Positions 1 through 8,982 of a DNA stretch of 25,509 nt are shown piece by piece. The position numbers and the translations under genes were made by a program. Location of the stretch: contig JANOHV010000181.1 in assembly GCA_031406795.1 (NCBI GenBank), positions 1-25,509 of the forward strand, read 5' to 3'. The notes below the pieces were generated by a model, which worked only from the letters and a program-made list of their open reading frames with translations, was not told where the DNA came from and did not search any database. Source of the DNA: DATDCY01 sp031406795 [NCBI: Candidatus Rokuibacteriota bacterium] (GTDB lineage: Bacteria; JAUVQV01). Position 1 is the first letter of the stretch; each line of letters opens with the position of its first letter.

Positions 1-1207
1 CCGCGTTCGTCGCGGCGATGATCCGGACATCGACGGGGATGGAACGGGATTCACCCAGGCGCTCGATCTCCTTGCGTTCCAGCACCCGCAGCAGGCTCAG
101 TTGCAGCTTGGGAGAGATGTCGCCGATCTCGTCCAGGAAGATCGTTCCTCCCTGGGCGCTCTCGAATCTCCCCTCGCGCCGGCTCAACGCTCCCGTGAAG
201 GCCCCCCGCACGTGGCCGAAGAGTTCGCTCTCCAGAAGGTTGTCGGAGAGCGCCGAGCAGTTGACCTTGACGAGAGGGCGCGCGCGCCGAGACCCAAGAA
301 AATGCAGCGCCTCCGCGACGAGCTCCTTGCCCGTTCCGCTCTCTCCGGTGATCAGCACGGTCGTCTCCAGGGCGGCGAGACTCTCGATGAGGGAGTAAAC
401 TCTTCGCATGGCGGCGCTCGCCCCGATGATGCCATGGAATCCCTCACACTCGCCGGCTTCACCTGCCGTCTGCGCCCGCGGTGATCCGTTCCGCGCCACC
501 AGCGCCGCGCCTACGAGCCCGCCCCCTGCGCCCTTTAGGGGATAGGCCGACACCGCCAGGACCGAAACGGAGGCGCCTGCACTCCGGCACTCGATTCGCG
601 TCTCCCCGACGCACTCCGCGGTGGCGAGGCACTCCCTGAGAACGCCGAGGAGTCCCTCCCGGCCCGGCAACTTGAGCCCGGCCAGGTTCTTGCCGACATC
701 CTCGCCGGTCACGCCGCAGTGCGATTCGGCAGCGTCGTTGACCTCCAGGATCGTCAACCCCGCATCCACCGTAACGATCCCCTCACCGAGACCCGCAAAG
801 ACGCACCGCAGCCGGGCGTGGGCGCGCTCAATCTCGTCCACCGCCTTCTTGCGCGCGAGCGCCGCCGCCGTCAGTCGCAGCAGCGTCTCCTGCACCACCG
901 GCTTGGCGACGTAGTCGAAAGCGCCAAGGCGAACGGCCTCCGCGGCGGTCTGGAGCGCCGGATAGCCGGTGATGACCACGACCGGACAGTGCAGACCACG
1001 GACGGTCACCTCCCCCAGAAGATCAATCCCCGTCTTGCCGCCGAGCACGATGTCGGTGAAGACCAGGTCGATGTCGGCCGCATCGAGCCGCCCCAACGCC
1101 TCCTCAAAGGTTCTGGCGACCAGGACGTCATGCCCTTCGTCGGCCAGGAAACTCTCGAACGTGAAGACGATACTCTCCTCGTCGTCGACGATCAGGATTC
1201 TAGCCAT
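1..1207 (-). CDS. NtrC-family sigma-54-dependent response regulator (REC-PAS-AAA+), partial at left edge
   Basis: This is the response regulator of the adjacent kinase and should activate sigma-54 promoters once phosphorylated. The visible 402 residues give a receiver domain at about 1-120 (acidic pair D8-D9, phospho-acceptor D52 in FTDIVL, conserved K102), a PAS-like segment at about 130-245, and the start of the AAA+ domain with Walker A GESGTGKE near 287, the sigma-54 contact loop GAFTGA near 334 and Walker B FLDEIGD. The sequence leaves the window at [10 protein letters not shown], so the end of the AAA+ domain and the HTH are not seen. The ATG at 1207 overlaps the kinase stop by 8 bases, so the pair is probably translationally coupled. 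A PAS domain between receiver and AAA+ is less usual and may sense a second input. The family assignment is firm; the target genes are unknown. Confidence 0.93.
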   Translation of the reverse strand, partial: MARILIVDDEESIVFTFESFLADEGHDVLVARTFEEALGRLDAADIDLVFTDIVLGGKTGIDLLGEVTVRGLHCPVVVITGYPALQTAAEAVRLGAFDYVAKPVVQETLLRLTAAALARKKAVDEIERAHARLRCVFAGLGEGIVTVDAGLTILEVNDAAESHCGVTGEDVGKNLAGLKLPGREGLLGVLRECLATAECVGETRIECRSAGASVSVLAVSAYPLKGAGGGLVGAALVARNGSPRAQTAGEAGECEGFHGIIGASAAMRRVYSLIESLAALETTVLITGESGTGKELVAEALHFLGSRRARPLVKVNCSALSDNLLESELFGHVRGAFTGALSRREGRFESAQGGTIFLDEIGDISPKLQLSLLRVLERKEIERLGESRSIPVDVRIIAATNA

Positions 1208-3110
1208 CGACGTTGCCCCCCGCCGGCAACTCGATGATCACCTTCGTGAATCGACCCTCGACGCTTTCAACGAGTATCCTGCCCCCGTGATCGCCGATGA
1301 TCCCATGGCTGATGCTCAGCCCCAACCCCGTCCCCGTCTGCTTGGTGGAGAAGAAAGGTTCCATGATTTTCGGCAACACCGCGGCGGCTATGCCCGTGCC
1401 GTGGTCGAGGAAGACGACACGGACCCGGCGCCGCCCGTCGACCTCGGCCGCGTCGCCGCTGATCTCGAGAATCTTGTCGCCTTCCGGTCCGGGATACTTC
1501 TGGTTCAGGGCATACCGCGCGTTGCTGATGACGTTCATGAAAACCTGCTGGATTTGCTGCGCGTTGGCGAACACCGGCGGCAGGCCGGGCGGCAGTGCGA
1601 CATGGAGTTCGATCCCTTCCTTCCCCATCTGGTACTTCGTCAAGTCGAGCGCATCGGCGAGAATGTCGGCGATCGCGGCCAGCTGCTTCTCCTCCGTACG
1701 GTTGCGGGCGAAGGAAAGCAGGCCGCGAACAATGTCAGCGATGCGACGGCCTTCCTTGTTTATCCGCTGCGCAAGGTCGTTCACCCGTCCGTCCGCGGCG
1801 CACTTGTTGAGGAGTAGCTGGGCATAGTTGATGATCCCGTTGATCGGGTTGTTGATCTCGTGGGCGACCCCGGCGGCCAGCTCGCCGAGCGAAGCGAGGT
1901 GCGCCGTGCGGGCGGCTTCCGCCTGCAGAACGGACTTTTCCGTCACGTCGACGGCGACTTCCAGCACCTTCGCCACCCTCCCGGTCTCATCATGGATCGG
2001 GAAGACCCGCACCTCCCAGAGCCGGCCGTCGGTTGCCTTGATGTTCGCCGACGCGGCGCGTCCGCTCTCGAAGCACCGCACAGCCGCGCAGTTGACGCAG
2101 GGCTCCGATCGGCCATGCCAGACGCTGTAGCAGAATCGCCCTTCGGGGGCGGTCTCGCCATCTCCAGTTAGTCGCGCCGCGCCGCGATTCGCCCAGAGCA
2201 GTCTGAGATCCGCCGAGAGGAGAAGCAGCGGATCGTCGATCGAATCCAGCAGCACGTGAAATTCCTGCGAGAGCAGCTTGAATTGCAGTACGCTCTCCTT
2301 CAGCTCCAGCGCCTTCCCGAGGTGCTGGCGGATCTCCCACTGCAGCCTCTCGTTCATGCCTTCGAGTTCCCGGGTGCGCTGCTCCACACGGGACTCGAGG
2401 GTGTCGTTCGCAATCCGCAACTCCGCCTCGGCCTGCGCGCGTTTCAGCTCCCTGCTCCAGAGCCCGACCGTAGCGATCAGGAGCAGCGACATCCAGGCTG
2501 CGAAAAGCCACAGGAAGAGGCTCCGCGTGCGGTCGTGGTTCTCGCGCTCGTTCTTTTCCAGGACGCGCTCCAGCGTCGCGGTTCTTGTCTGGAAATCGGC
2601 GAAGAGCCGGTCGGTCCGCAAGTCCAGCGGCGTGCCGATCCCCGATCGCCGAGGATCGGCCGCTCTCTGAATCGCGACCGCCTGAAAATCTCTGAGCAGG
2701 CCGCGAATCTCCTGGGCCTGACGGCGGAGATCGGGGTCTTGCAGCGGCAGGAGACTGGTCCCCTCCTCCAAGGCGCCGCCGGTGACGATCAACTCCGAGA
2801 TCCGGACGGCGGCGGCGATGTCCACAAGGACCTCCTGCAGGGAATGCCCGGGATCGCCGCCAAGGGCCTCCTCCAGCCAGAGGTGGGACGTCGCGGTCAG
2901 GATCTGCAGATCCGCGAAGGCACCGTCGAGCAGGAAGCCCGCACGCTGGCGCTCATTGATGTCGTTGGCCCAGCCGATCAACGCCAGCGCAATAACGCCG
3001 AAGAGCAGGGCCACCAGGGGCAACGCGGCTTTCCGGAAGGACGAAGTTCCGCTTTTCACGGTAATGCTCGTCTGCGAATCTTGACGGGCATCAACCTCCA
3101 TCTCCCTCAC
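1200..3110 (-). CDS. Membrane sensor histidine kinase with Cys-rich PAS domain
   Basis: A 636-residue inner-membrane kinase, the likely partner of the downstream sigma-54 regulator. Two membrane helices (about 28-48 and 198-218) bracket a helical periplasmic sensor of about 150 residues. A coiled coil (about 220-285) leads to a PAS domain (about 288-390) holding Cys 327, 338, 341 and 346 in the pattern FCYSVWHG...PCVNC. HisKA has its H box at 411-425 ([12 protein letters not shown]417). The ATPase has the N box at about 523-534 ([10 protein letters not shown]), G1 DHGTGI and G2 GTGLGLSI. The start is GTG at 3110, preceded by GAGG; an ATG at 3101 is an alternative. The CxxC-type PAS insert is common in deltaproteobacterial kinases and often regarded as a possible metal or redox site, but its ligand cannot be read from sequence. 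Confidence 0.93.
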   Translation of the reverse strand: MREMEVDARQDSQTSITVKSGTSSFRKAALPLVALLFGVIALALIGWANDINERQRAGFLLDGAFADLQILTATSHLWLEEALGGDPGHSLQEVLVDIAAAVRISELIVTGGALEEGTSLLPLQDPDLRRQAQEIRGLLRDFQAVAIQRAADPRRSGIGTPLDLRTDRLFADFQTRTATLERVLEKNERENHDRTRSLFLWLFAAWMSLLLIATVGLWSRELKRAQAEAELRIANDTLESRVEQRTRELEGMNERLQWEIRQHLGKALELKESVLQFKLLSQEFHVLLDSIDDPLLLLSADLRLLWANRGAARLTGDGETAPEGRFCYSVWHGRSEPCVNCAAVRCFESGRAASANIKATDGRLWEVRVFPIHDETGRVAKVLEVAVDVTEKSVLQAEAARTAHLASLGELAAGVAHEINNPINGIINYAQLLLNKCAADGRVNDLAQRINKEGRRIADIVRGLLSFARNRTEEKQLAAIADILADALDLTKYQMGKEGIELHVALPPGLPPVFANAQQIQQVFMNVISNARYALNQKYPGPEGDKILEISGDAAEVDGRRRVRVVFLDHGTGIAAAVLPKIMEPFFSTKQTGTGLGLSISHGIIGDHGGRILVESVEGRFTKVIIELPAGGNVDG

Positions 3111-3335
3111 CGCCTCAACCGTTCATACGAATTGCCTTCCGCGCCCAGAAACGGACAACCCGGACAGAGGACCCGGATCGACTTGGGCAGCGTGCCGCTG
3201 GGATGAGTTTCCGGCTGTTCAAGGCGCAAGTCAAGGTTGGGTGCCTTGACTTCGTCCGCCGACCGCGTGAGTATCTCCGTCGACAAGGTCTGGCAGACGG
3301 CGGGAGGATGTGCGGCGATGAGGCACGGGTAGGAC

Positions 3336-3926
3336 ATGCTCCATTTGTTGCGCCACGCTCGTTTTCTTATTTCCTCGACCGACGCGAAACAGCTCGGGGC
3401 CTGTCACGCGGAGGTGGCGCTCGTGGGTCGCTCCAACGTGGGCAAGAGCTCGCTGCTGAACGCGCTGACCAGCCAGACCCAGCTCGCGCGCGTCTCCAGG
3501 ACTCCCGGCCGGACGCGGCTCATCAACGTCTTCCTGGCCGCCCCGGATCGCTGGATCGTGGACCTGCCGGGCTACGGCTATGCGGCTGGCCCCCGGGCCG
3601 AAAAGGACGCCTGGCAGGAGATGATCGAAGGCTATCTCCTCGGCCGCCCTTCCCTGCGCACGGTCTTCGTGCTGGTGGATGCGGAAGTGGGACCCACGAA
3701 GCTGGACCTGCAGATGCTGGACTGGCTCCACCATGTGCGCATGGCCCATCGCATCGTCGCCACCAAGGCGGACCAGGTCACGCCCGGCCGGCAGGCCGCC
3801 CGGCGCCGGGAAATCGCTGCCGCGCTGGGTCTGGCCCCTGACGCCGTCGCCTGGGTTTCCTGCAAGAAGGGAAAGGGACTCACCGAGCTGCGCAACGAGA
3901 TGGCGGCCCTGCTGGAGCTGTTCTAG
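3336..3926 (+). CDS. engB: Ribosome biogenesis GTP-binding protein EngB (YsxC/YihA)
   Basis: A 196-residue TRAFAC-class GTPase of normal EngB length, which acts in the cytoplasm in late assembly of the large ribosomal subunit. All GTPase motifs are visible: G1 GRSNVGKS at 31-38, the G2 region RTPGRT at 55-60, G3 DLPGYG at 76-81, G4 TKAD at 143-146 and G5 around SCKKGKG at 175-181. The short N-terminal stretch before G1 (AEVALVGRSN) is typical of the family. The start at 3336 has only a weak ribosome binding site (GGGTAGGAC). The next gene begins two bases after the stop, suggesting a shared transcript, although the neighbour is functionally unrelated. It is divergent from the two-component operon across about 225 bases. 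Confidence 0.95.
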   Translation: MLHLLRHARFLISSTDAKQLGACHAEVALVGRSNVGKSSLLNALTSQTQLARVSRTPGRTRLINVFLAAPDRWIVDLPGYGYAAGPRAEKDAWQEMIEGYLLGRPSLRTVFVLVDAEVGPTKLDLQMLDWLHHVRMAHRIVATKADQVTPGRQAARRREIAAALGLAPDAVAWVSCKKGKGLTELRNEMAALLELF

Positions 3927-3928
3927 CG

Positions 3929-4894
3929 ATGAGGTTGGCCTGCAGGGTATTGATCCTGGCGGCGATCCAACTCGTGAATCTGCTGTTTTCATCGGCATGC
4001 ACTTCTGATGGCAGAAACCTCAAGCGCTTGCCGCTGCCGGCAGGCGCACGTTCTTCGGCTGCCGTCCCGTCGCCCGGAGGCTGGCTGGATCACCTCAACT
4101 ATTATCGCGCAACAGCATGTCTGTCCCCGGTCACTGAAAACACCGTGTGGAGCCATGGGGCTCGCAACCACGCCATCTACATCGTGAAGAACGACGTCTT
4201 CCAACATGACGAGGACCCTGACAACACGTGTTTTTCTCCGGAAGGCCAGATTGCCGCCCGGCAGAGCAATCTGTTTGGTGGTTACGACACGAATGATACG
4301 GACTGGTCGGCAATCGACACCTGGATGCAGTCCCCCTTTCATGCTCTGGGAGTACTTGACCCGCGGTTGGTTCAGGTGGGTTACGGGAGCTACAAAGAGG
4401 CGGATGGCAATCTCAAGATGGGCGCAGCGCTGAACGTGATCGCCGGCATCAGACGCACCGCAGGCGCGGCCTATCCGATATTCTGGCCCGGCAATGGGAC
4501 CACCATACCGATAAGCCTCCACCTGGGCGGGTATCCTGACCCGCTCGCCAGCTGTCCCGGCTACCGCACGCCGAGCGGGCTTCCTCTCCTCGTCCAGATC
4601 GGTTCGGGCGATCTCACGCCAGTGGTTTCGGCGACATCCTTCACACAGGAGGGTCGGTCACTGGAGCATTGCGTCTTTGACGAAACCACCTACCGCAATC
4701 CGGACGGCCTTCAACAAGACCTGGGGCGCACCATCTTGGGGGCGCGCGACGCCATTGTACTCATCCCCCGCTCCCCCTTGTCGGCCGGAACGACCTATAC
4801 GGCTTCCGTCACGGTCAACGGGCAGAGGCACACTTGGTCATTCAGCGTCGAAGGAAGCAGGGTCTCCTTCCTCAACCGCCGAGTCCGGCCATAA
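3929..4894 (+). CDS. Secreted CAP/SCP-domain protein
   Basis: A 321-residue exported protein. The N-terminus has a basic start and a hydrophobic stretch (about 6-22) followed by Cys24 in SSAC, which is not a canonical lipobox, so either secretion or lipid anchoring is possible. A CAP (cysteine-rich secretory, SCP-like) domain follows: HLNYYR near 55-60, WSHGARNHA near 74-82, FQHDEDP near 91-97 and a late SPFHALGVLDP...VGYG block near 135-153. His/Glu residues of the CAP cavity are plausible but cannot be assigned exactly. The last ~100 residues look like a beta-rich domain (TTYTASVTVNGQ). Bacterial CAP proteins have varied and mostly undefined roles in the envelope. The start lies two bases after the engB stop. 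Its last 57 bases overlap the end of the minus-strand radical SAM remnant. Confidence 0.8.
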   Translation: MRLACRVLILAAIQLVNLLFSSACTSDGRNLKRLPLPAGARSSAAVPSPGGWLDHLNYYRATACLSPVTENTVWSHGARNHAIYIVKNDVFQHDEDPDNTCFSPEGQIAARQSNLFGGYDTNDTDWSAIDTWMQSPFHALGVLDPRLVQVGYGSYKEADGNLKMGAALNVIAGIRRTAGAAYPIFWPGNGTTIPISLHLGGYPDPLASCPGYRTPSGLPLLVQIGSGDLTPVVSATSFTQEGRSLEHCVFDETTYRNPDGLQQDLGRTILGARDAIVLIPRSPLSAGTTYTASVTVNGQRHTWSFSVEGSRVSFLNRRVRP

Positions 4895-5494
4895 ACCGGG
4901 CGCCGCTGCGGGACCCGCCAAAGCGAACTTCCCGTACCGGCGTATCTCTTCCAGGCCGCAGGATGGCACCAGCTCTCCCTGATAGAGGATGGCGTCCGGG
5001 CAGGCATCGCAAAGATCCCGTTTTCCTCTGACAAAACACGGCGGCGAGACGACGGTCACCGCCTGGTGGGTCGAGGCGGCGAAAAGCAGCCAGGGCTTGC
5101 ACAAGGCACGAGCCAGGTAAGCGCGGACGATCGCTCTCAATCCGGCGTTGACCAGCACGCCGGCCAGCAGGACCGGCAAGTGGACCCGGGTCTGCTCCTT
5201 GTCCAGAAATGACAGATACTTTCCGGTGCCCCAGTGACAGCAAATCTGAAGAAGTTCGGCAAAACGTTTGTCCGTGTACCCAAGCGTTCTTCCATCCAGC
5301 ACGAAGCTGAAGGCCTGCAGCGTATCCACCCGGATCGAGATGCCGGCCAGGCCCGCGCGCTTCAGGGCTTTGAGCCGGGCCTCGTCGAGCAGCCTGCCGT
5401 TGCTCAGGATCATCGGCCTCACGCCCTTCCGCCGGAGGTAGCGGCCACGATACAAACCGTGGATGGAGCAGAAGCTGCAGACGATATGGCGGAC
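4838..5494 (-). pseudogene. Radical SAM protein, 5'-truncated
   Basis: The minus frame opens after a TAA at 5495-5497 with no good start (TTG at 5455 is the first possible one). The first residues read HIVCSFCSIHG, which matches the second and third Cys of the radical SAM CxxxCxxC motif; the first Cys position is Arg, so the gene has lost its N-terminus including one cluster ligand. The following VRPMILSNGRLL and GISIRVDT resemble the beta strands after the cluster motif. The C-terminus has a Cys-rich element (LCDACPD...LVPSCGLEEIRRYGK) like an auxiliary cluster or SPASM-type tail. It ends convergently inside the 3' end of the CAP gene. The encoded protein should not bind a normal [4Fe-4S]-SAM cluster. 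The substrate is unknown. Confidence 0.6.
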
Positions 5495-5605
5495 TTAGCG
5501 CCCTCCGGCTTCGGCCCGGGCTGCTGCGATCAGCATGCGCACGGCTTCGGGATGGCCAGGTCGAGCCTCGAAGAATGCGATCTGCAGAACCGGCAGGGCG
5601 GGGTG
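5495..5605. other. Junction between two gene remnants
   Basis: This short stretch separates the radical SAM remnant from the secreted-protein remnant. The minus frame shared with the radical SAM gene continues upstream of the TAA (ECLLIHHPALPVLQ, then HPEAVRMLIAAARAE) and reads like the end of a helical-repeat protein, but it partly overlaps the plus-strand remnant and I cannot name a family. No promoter is evident. Confidence 0.3.
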
Positions 5606-6031
5606 ATGGATCAGCAGGCATTCGCGAATGTCGGCGCGGCGGTCGACATAACCGTCATTGGCAACTTCGCCAACGCCCCCGCTCCCGCAGGAGGTGCCAT
5701 CGAGGACGGCACCTACGTCCTCACGCGCCGAGACATCTATGCATCGGGCGGCTTCGGGTGTCCCGGTCGCCGCAGAGAGACGATCGTCATCGCGGGCGGC
5801 ACCATCGAATCGATCGCGCACGAGGACAACGACTGCTGCCCCGAGCCCGGGAGGATACCGGACCGCCGCAGCACAGCCAGCTTCACCACCTCCGGCAGCA
5901 CCATCCACTCCAGGCGGACCTGCCCCGCGCGGCTCGACCTCGAGCGAGGCTTTTCCGCAACTCCGACGACCCTGCAGTTCTTCGAGAGCGAAGGCGGCCT
6001 CGTCGAGGTCAGGACGTTCACGCGGCGGTGA
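5606..6031 (+). CDS. C-terminal part of a secreted or lipoprotein-type protein
   Basis: About 141 residues from ATG 5606 (a GTG lies one codon earlier). The sequence reads GGAIEDGTYVLT, then a Cys-containing beta-rich stretch and a C-terminus ending GFSATPTTLQFFES...VEVRTFTRR. This style (GGxIxDGTYVLT opening and an ATxTTLxxFE closing) is typical of small exported beta-barrel-like lipoproteins of myxobacteria and relatives. No signal peptide or lipobox precedes it in frame; the upstream in-frame sequence to 5234 runs antisense to the radical SAM remnant and does not look coding. It is therefore probably the C-terminal remnant of a larger exported protein rather than a complete gene. Its stop codon directly abuts a groEL shard on the other strand. 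The function is unknown. Confidence 0.45.
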   Translation: MDQQAFANVGAAVDITVIGNFANAPAPAGGAIEDGTYVLTRRDIYASGGFGCPGRRRETIVIAGGTIESIAHEDNDCCPEPGRIPDRRSTASFTTSGSTIHSRRTCPARLDLERGFSATPTTLQFFESEGGLVEVRTFTRR

Positions 6032-6135
6032 TCAATTCGTCTTCCTGTACTTCTCGGCCGCCATCGGGATCACCGCGCCCTCGACACCGGCATTGATCAC
6101 GATCTGCCGGATCGGCTACTCGAGCGCCCGGTTCC
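6032..6135 (-). pseudogene. groEL: groEL fragment 1 (with internal stop)
   Basis: Read on the minus strand, this gives RALE, a TAG stop (6116-6118), then PIRQIVINAGVEGAVI and an abnormal tail ending at TGA 6032-6034. RALEEPxRQIxxNxGxEG is the near-invariant late-equatorial-domain segment of the GroEL chaperonin. Only about 30 codons survive. It starts one base after the stop of the plus-strand gene at 5606-6031. It is highly similar to the matching part of the shard at 18063-18269 but not identical, so the two derive from different copies. It cannot encode a chaperonin. Confidence 0.8.
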
Positions 6136-6300
6136 GGGAGCCCGCCTCTCTTGAGTAATTGGCCGCCCGGGATAACCGCCGGTGCAGCCGATGGGGGACG
6201 GTAGCGAACCCAGCCACGGCCGTTTGCGGGTTTAGTCGGGAGTTTTTGTGATACCTTGCCCGGGCGGAGTGGCGAAACGGTACCTCGAAGGGAGGATGCG

Positions 6301-6789
6301 ATGAGCGAGCAGAGCGAGTGGTATTTCATCGTCGAAGAGGCCGGGGAACGGCGCCAGGAGGGACCCGTCCCGACGGAAAATCTCGTCGATATGGTTTCCT
6401 CCGGAGCCGTCACGGGCGACACCCTCGTCTGGGGGGAAGGCATGGCCGAGTGGCTCCCGGCGTGCGAGGTGTCCGAATTCTCCCGGCACATTCACCAGGA
6501 GGTTGCCCCGCAGATTCTTGAGCCGGAGCCGGTGCCCGAGCCGGAGCTGATCGCCCCCCAGGAGGTTCCCCCCGCGGAGGTAGTTGAGGAGGACGCGGCC
6601 GGCGCCGTCGAGCCATCGGACCTCGTGACACTCGGGGATTTCGGCAACCACAGCGTCCAGTTCTCGAGATCCCGCAAGACGCTCCTGATCGGCACCAACG
6701 ACTACCATGCGGGACCGCTCGAGCTGACGAAGCTCGATCTCCTGGAGTTCCTGACGGAGATGGAGAAGGCTGCCGGGCAAAGCGAATGA
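6301..6789 (+). CDS. GYF_2 (DUF4339) domain protein
   Basis: A 162-residue cytoplasmic protein with no signal peptide or membrane segment. Residues about 7-55 form a GYF_2 domain: WYFIVEE..., GPVPTENLVDMV, TLVWGEGMAEWLPA. These domains are thought to bind proline-rich or other short peptides. A Pro/Glu linker (about 70-105, EPEPVPEPE) leads to a C-terminal part of about 55 residues (TLLIGTNDYH, then LTKLDLLEFLTEMEK) that I do not recognise. The start is ATG 6301, with GGGAGG 5-6 bases upstream; in-frame codons back to 6256 lack this. It stands alone between gene remnants. In bacteria such domains often occur in membrane or secretion-associated proteins, but nothing here shows a partner. Confidence 0.82.
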   Translation: MSEQSEWYFIVEEAGERRQEGPVPTENLVDMVSSGAVTGDTLVWGEGMAEWLPACEVSEFSRHIHQEVAPQILEPEPVPEPELIAPQEVPPAEVVEEDAAGAVEPSDLVTLGDFGNHSVQFSRSRKTLLIGTNDYHAGPLELTKLDLLEFLTEMEKAAGQSE

Positions 6790-6811
6790 GTCTCAGCCGC
6801 CGTCACCGACG

Positions 6812-6970
6812 ATGATCGTCGACTCGCTGGACCGCTTCCGCGACTACCTCGGCGTGCACCCGCGCTTCGCCGGCGTGGCGGAATTTTTCGAGGCAACGGA
6901 CCTCGCGGCGCTCGCCGAGGGCCGTCACGAGATCGGCGAGCAGGGCTGCTTCGCGTTCACGCAACACGAT
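6812..6970 (+). pseudogene. YhcH/YjgK/YiaL-family (DUF386) gene, 5' fragment
   Basis: ATG 6812 opens MIVDSLDRFRDYLGVHPRF, followed by EFFEATDLAALAEGRHEI and CFAFTQHDD. This is the N-terminal third of the cupin-like YhcH/YjgK/YiaL family, implicated in sugar-acid metabolism. After about residue 53 the similarity stops and the frame runs into the antisense 3' end of the HAF-repeat gene. The conserved middle block (HRRYIDIQ-type) is absent. There is no clear ribosome binding site. It is a truncated remnant, probably left by a deletion. Confidence 0.65.
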
Positions 6971-7010
6971 GACCGTCAAATGGAGAATCATCCCCAAGAC
7001 AGCGCGGCGG

Positions 7011-8516
7011 CTACTCGCCCAGAAGGCGGATCGCTTCCCCGGCGAGGACGATCCAACCGTCCCCGGTCGCTGCGTCGAGCGACCCACGCTTGACGAGCTG
7101 GCGCACATGCGCGGTGAACCGCTCGAGCGCCTGGCTGGCCTGGTGGGCGTTCTCGCCGTCCCTGAACGCGAGAGCTTTTTCGAGCGCCTGCAGCAGCTCG
7201 GTAGCACCGGCGTGGGTGAGCCCGCCCGCAGCCCGCAGCTCGGTCACCTCGCGGATGAGCCGCGCGATCTGGTCCTCGTCGTCCGGGAAGGCCGAGCCGA
7301 GGTCCGGAATCGTCCAGATCACCGGGACCTGCGTCATGTACCCGGTTGAGTCGTCGATCGTCGCCACCATCCCCGCGATGCGGCCGCGGTCGCTGATGTC
7401 ATACGCCTCGCTCGCCTGCCCGCCGTTGGTCCCGAGGTCCTGCATCCCGGTGGACGGGCTCCAGAGGAAGGCGCGGCGCTCCTGCCGGCCCGAGACCGGG
7501 TTTGCCGCCCAGCTCCACCCGACCACCTGGTCGTGGTTGTTCATCGCGTGGGGTATGGTGCTGTTGAAGCTGCCGCCGAGGTTTCCCAGCGGGATCGTGC
7601 CGGTCTCGGGGGACCAGAACCAGGCCCCGCCCTGGTACGAGATCCCGGCCATGTGCCCGCGATCGTTGAACCCGGTCACGTCGACAAAGTCCCCTTCGAC
7701 GAGCTGGCCGCAGTCCACGAAGCCGGCCTCGGCGCTCCAGACGAAGGGGTGCTTGTGGCCGTGGTGGTCCATCGAGAACACGCCGGCCACCTGGCCACGC
7801 TCGTTGACGAACGAGGCGGCGGAGTAAAACTCGCTCGGGGTCCCCAGCTCGAGGAATGAGCCGTCCGGCCGCCAGAGTGCGGCGTGGAAGGAGAGATCGT
7901 ACTCGTCGGTGCCGCGCGCGTACTCACCCACGACAAGGCCGTTGTCGTTGATGTCCGTCGGGAAGCCCTCGAGCCCGCCGGGGGGAAGCGTGAGCCGCTC
8001 GTAACCCCCGTCGCGCGTCCAGAGAAAGCCGGAGTTCCCAAAGGCGGAGGGACCCCAAGGATCGTCGCCGCTGCCGACGATGTCTCCCCGGTTGTTCATG
8101 GCAGAGATTGAGATCCCCGCGCCCCCCGGGAGCGCCCCAAGCGCGAGCATTCCCTCCACCGGGCTCCAGCGGAAGAGCTGAAAGCTCGGGGAGCCCCAGG
8201 CGTTGTCGACGGTGATGGTGCCCGCGATCTGGCCGCGCTCGTTGAGGGCGTCAGGGAAGAGTGCGTACCCATCCGCGGGGGGCTGCAGCACGAGCGGCTC
8301 AAGCAGGGGGGACCAGGAGACGCCATACCACAGTCCGTTGGCGTAGAGCCCGCCGACGACCTCCCCGCGATCGTTGACCATGTACGCCGAGTCCGAGTAT
8401 CCGTCCATGGGAACCGGGAGGGGCGTGAGGGTGACCGGCTCGACGCCGGCGGCGAGGGACGGTGCGGCGGCGAGGAGCAGACAGGCACACAAACGAAGCG
8501 CGCTCGAAGCGATCAC
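7011..8516 (-). CDS. Secreted HAF-repeat protein with C-terminal FIMAH-like domain
   Basis: A 501-residue exported protein. It has a signal peptide at about 1-23 (LRLCACLLLAAAPSLAA), then about eight HAF-type repeats of roughly 45-55 residues, each with a core such as MNNRGDIVG, LNERGQIAG, INDNGLVVG or MNNHDQVVG followed by FLW or LW and a Gly-rich turn. These repeats are predicted to form an extracellular beta-propeller-like structure. The last ~85 residues (IARLIREVTELRAAGGL...LLQALEKAL...FTAHVRQLV) are helical and resemble the FIMAH domain that ends many exported proteins. The start is GTG 8516, with GGAGGT spaced 6-8 bases upstream. A sigma-70-like promoter precedes it. The ligand is unknown; an adhesion or surface role is inference. 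Confidence 0.85.
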   Translation of the reverse strand: MIASSALRLCACLLLAAAPSLAAGVEPVTLTPLPVPMDGYSDSAYMVNDRGEVVGGLYANGLWYGVSWSPLLEPLVLQPPADGYALFPDALNERGQIAGTITVDNAWGSPSFQLFRWSPVEGMLALGALPGGAGISISAMNNRGDIVGSGDDPWGPSAFGNSGFLWTRDGGYERLTLPPGGLEGFPTDINDNGLVVGEYARGTDEYDLSFHAALWRPDGSFLELGTPSEFYSAASFVNERGQVAGVFSMDHHGHKHPFVWSAEAGFVDCGQLVEGDFVDVTGFNDRGHMAGISYQGGAWFWSPETGTIPLGNLGGSFNSTIPHAMNNHDQVVGWSWAANPVSGRQERRAFLWSPSTGMQDLGTNGGQASEAYDISDRGRIAGMVATIDDSTGYMTQVPVIWTIPDLGSAFPDDEDQIARLIREVTELRAAGGLTHAGATELLQALEKALAFRDGENAHQASQALERFTAHVRQLVKRGSLDAATGDGWIVLAGEAIRLLGE

Positions 8517-8549
8517 GGGCTACCTCCATTCGATACGGGGATTTCGCCA

Positions 8550-8578
8550 AAACTAGAACAATCCGCCGGCGACGTCAA
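8550..8578 (-). promoter_or_regulatory. Candidate sigma-70 promoter of the HAF-repeat gene
   Basis: On the minus strand TTGACG (8573-8578) and TAGTTT (8550-8555) are separated by exactly 17 bases. The -10 lies about 30-40 bases upstream of the GTG start at 8516. The -35 is strong and the -10 weak. Confidence 0.5.
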
Positions 8579-8764
8579 GTCATGTCCGCATCTCCCGCTC
8601 GAATCGACGTGCTGAACCAGCCCGACGCAGGTCGTGCCAGACTTGCCCATGGCGTCCGAACATCCGGGGCTTTCATTCCTTGCGCCTGATCCTCGCGGTC
8701 TCCACGCCGGAGGAACGGATGGCGGCGGTTCTCCTCCTTGAGCAAAGCGGCGCGCATCCTCCGA

Positions 8765-8893
8765 TCATCCCTTCTTCCCGTTGATCAGGATGCAGGCGTC
8801 CTCGAGGATGGCCTCCATCCGCTCGGGCTTGGTCACGAAGTAGGGGCTCAAGTAGCCGCGGTCGAACTGCATCCCCTCGGCGTAAATGGTCCG
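8765..8893 (-). pseudogene. groEL: groEL fragment 2 (apical/intermediate region)
   Basis: On the minus strand this reads [21 protein letters not shown], then [16 protein letters not shown] and a TGA at 8765-8767. [14 protein letters not shown] is a GroEL signature close to residues 190-205 of the E. coli protein. About 40 codons survive. The flanks on both sides (8579-8764 and 8894-8982) show no GroEL similarity and no recognisable gene. The frame itself is open, so the piece was cut rather than mutated. It comes from a different part of groEL than the other three shards. Confidence 0.85.
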
Positions 8894-8982
8894 CCACAAC
8901 TGGATATCCTGCGCTCGGTGTTTCAGCCGGCTGCGAGACATGTCGAGCAGGATGATGCCGACAACGCGCCGGACTCAGGAAA

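Noticed and set aside
969-1817. 282-residue plus frame opposite the two-component genes
   Set aside because: It is antisense to the regulator and kinase, with no domain and no ribosome binding site.
2256-3206. 316-residue plus frame opposite the kinase sensor region
   Set aside because: It is Leu/Arg/Gln-rich low-complexity antisense sequence; the kinase on the minus strand has clear motifs.
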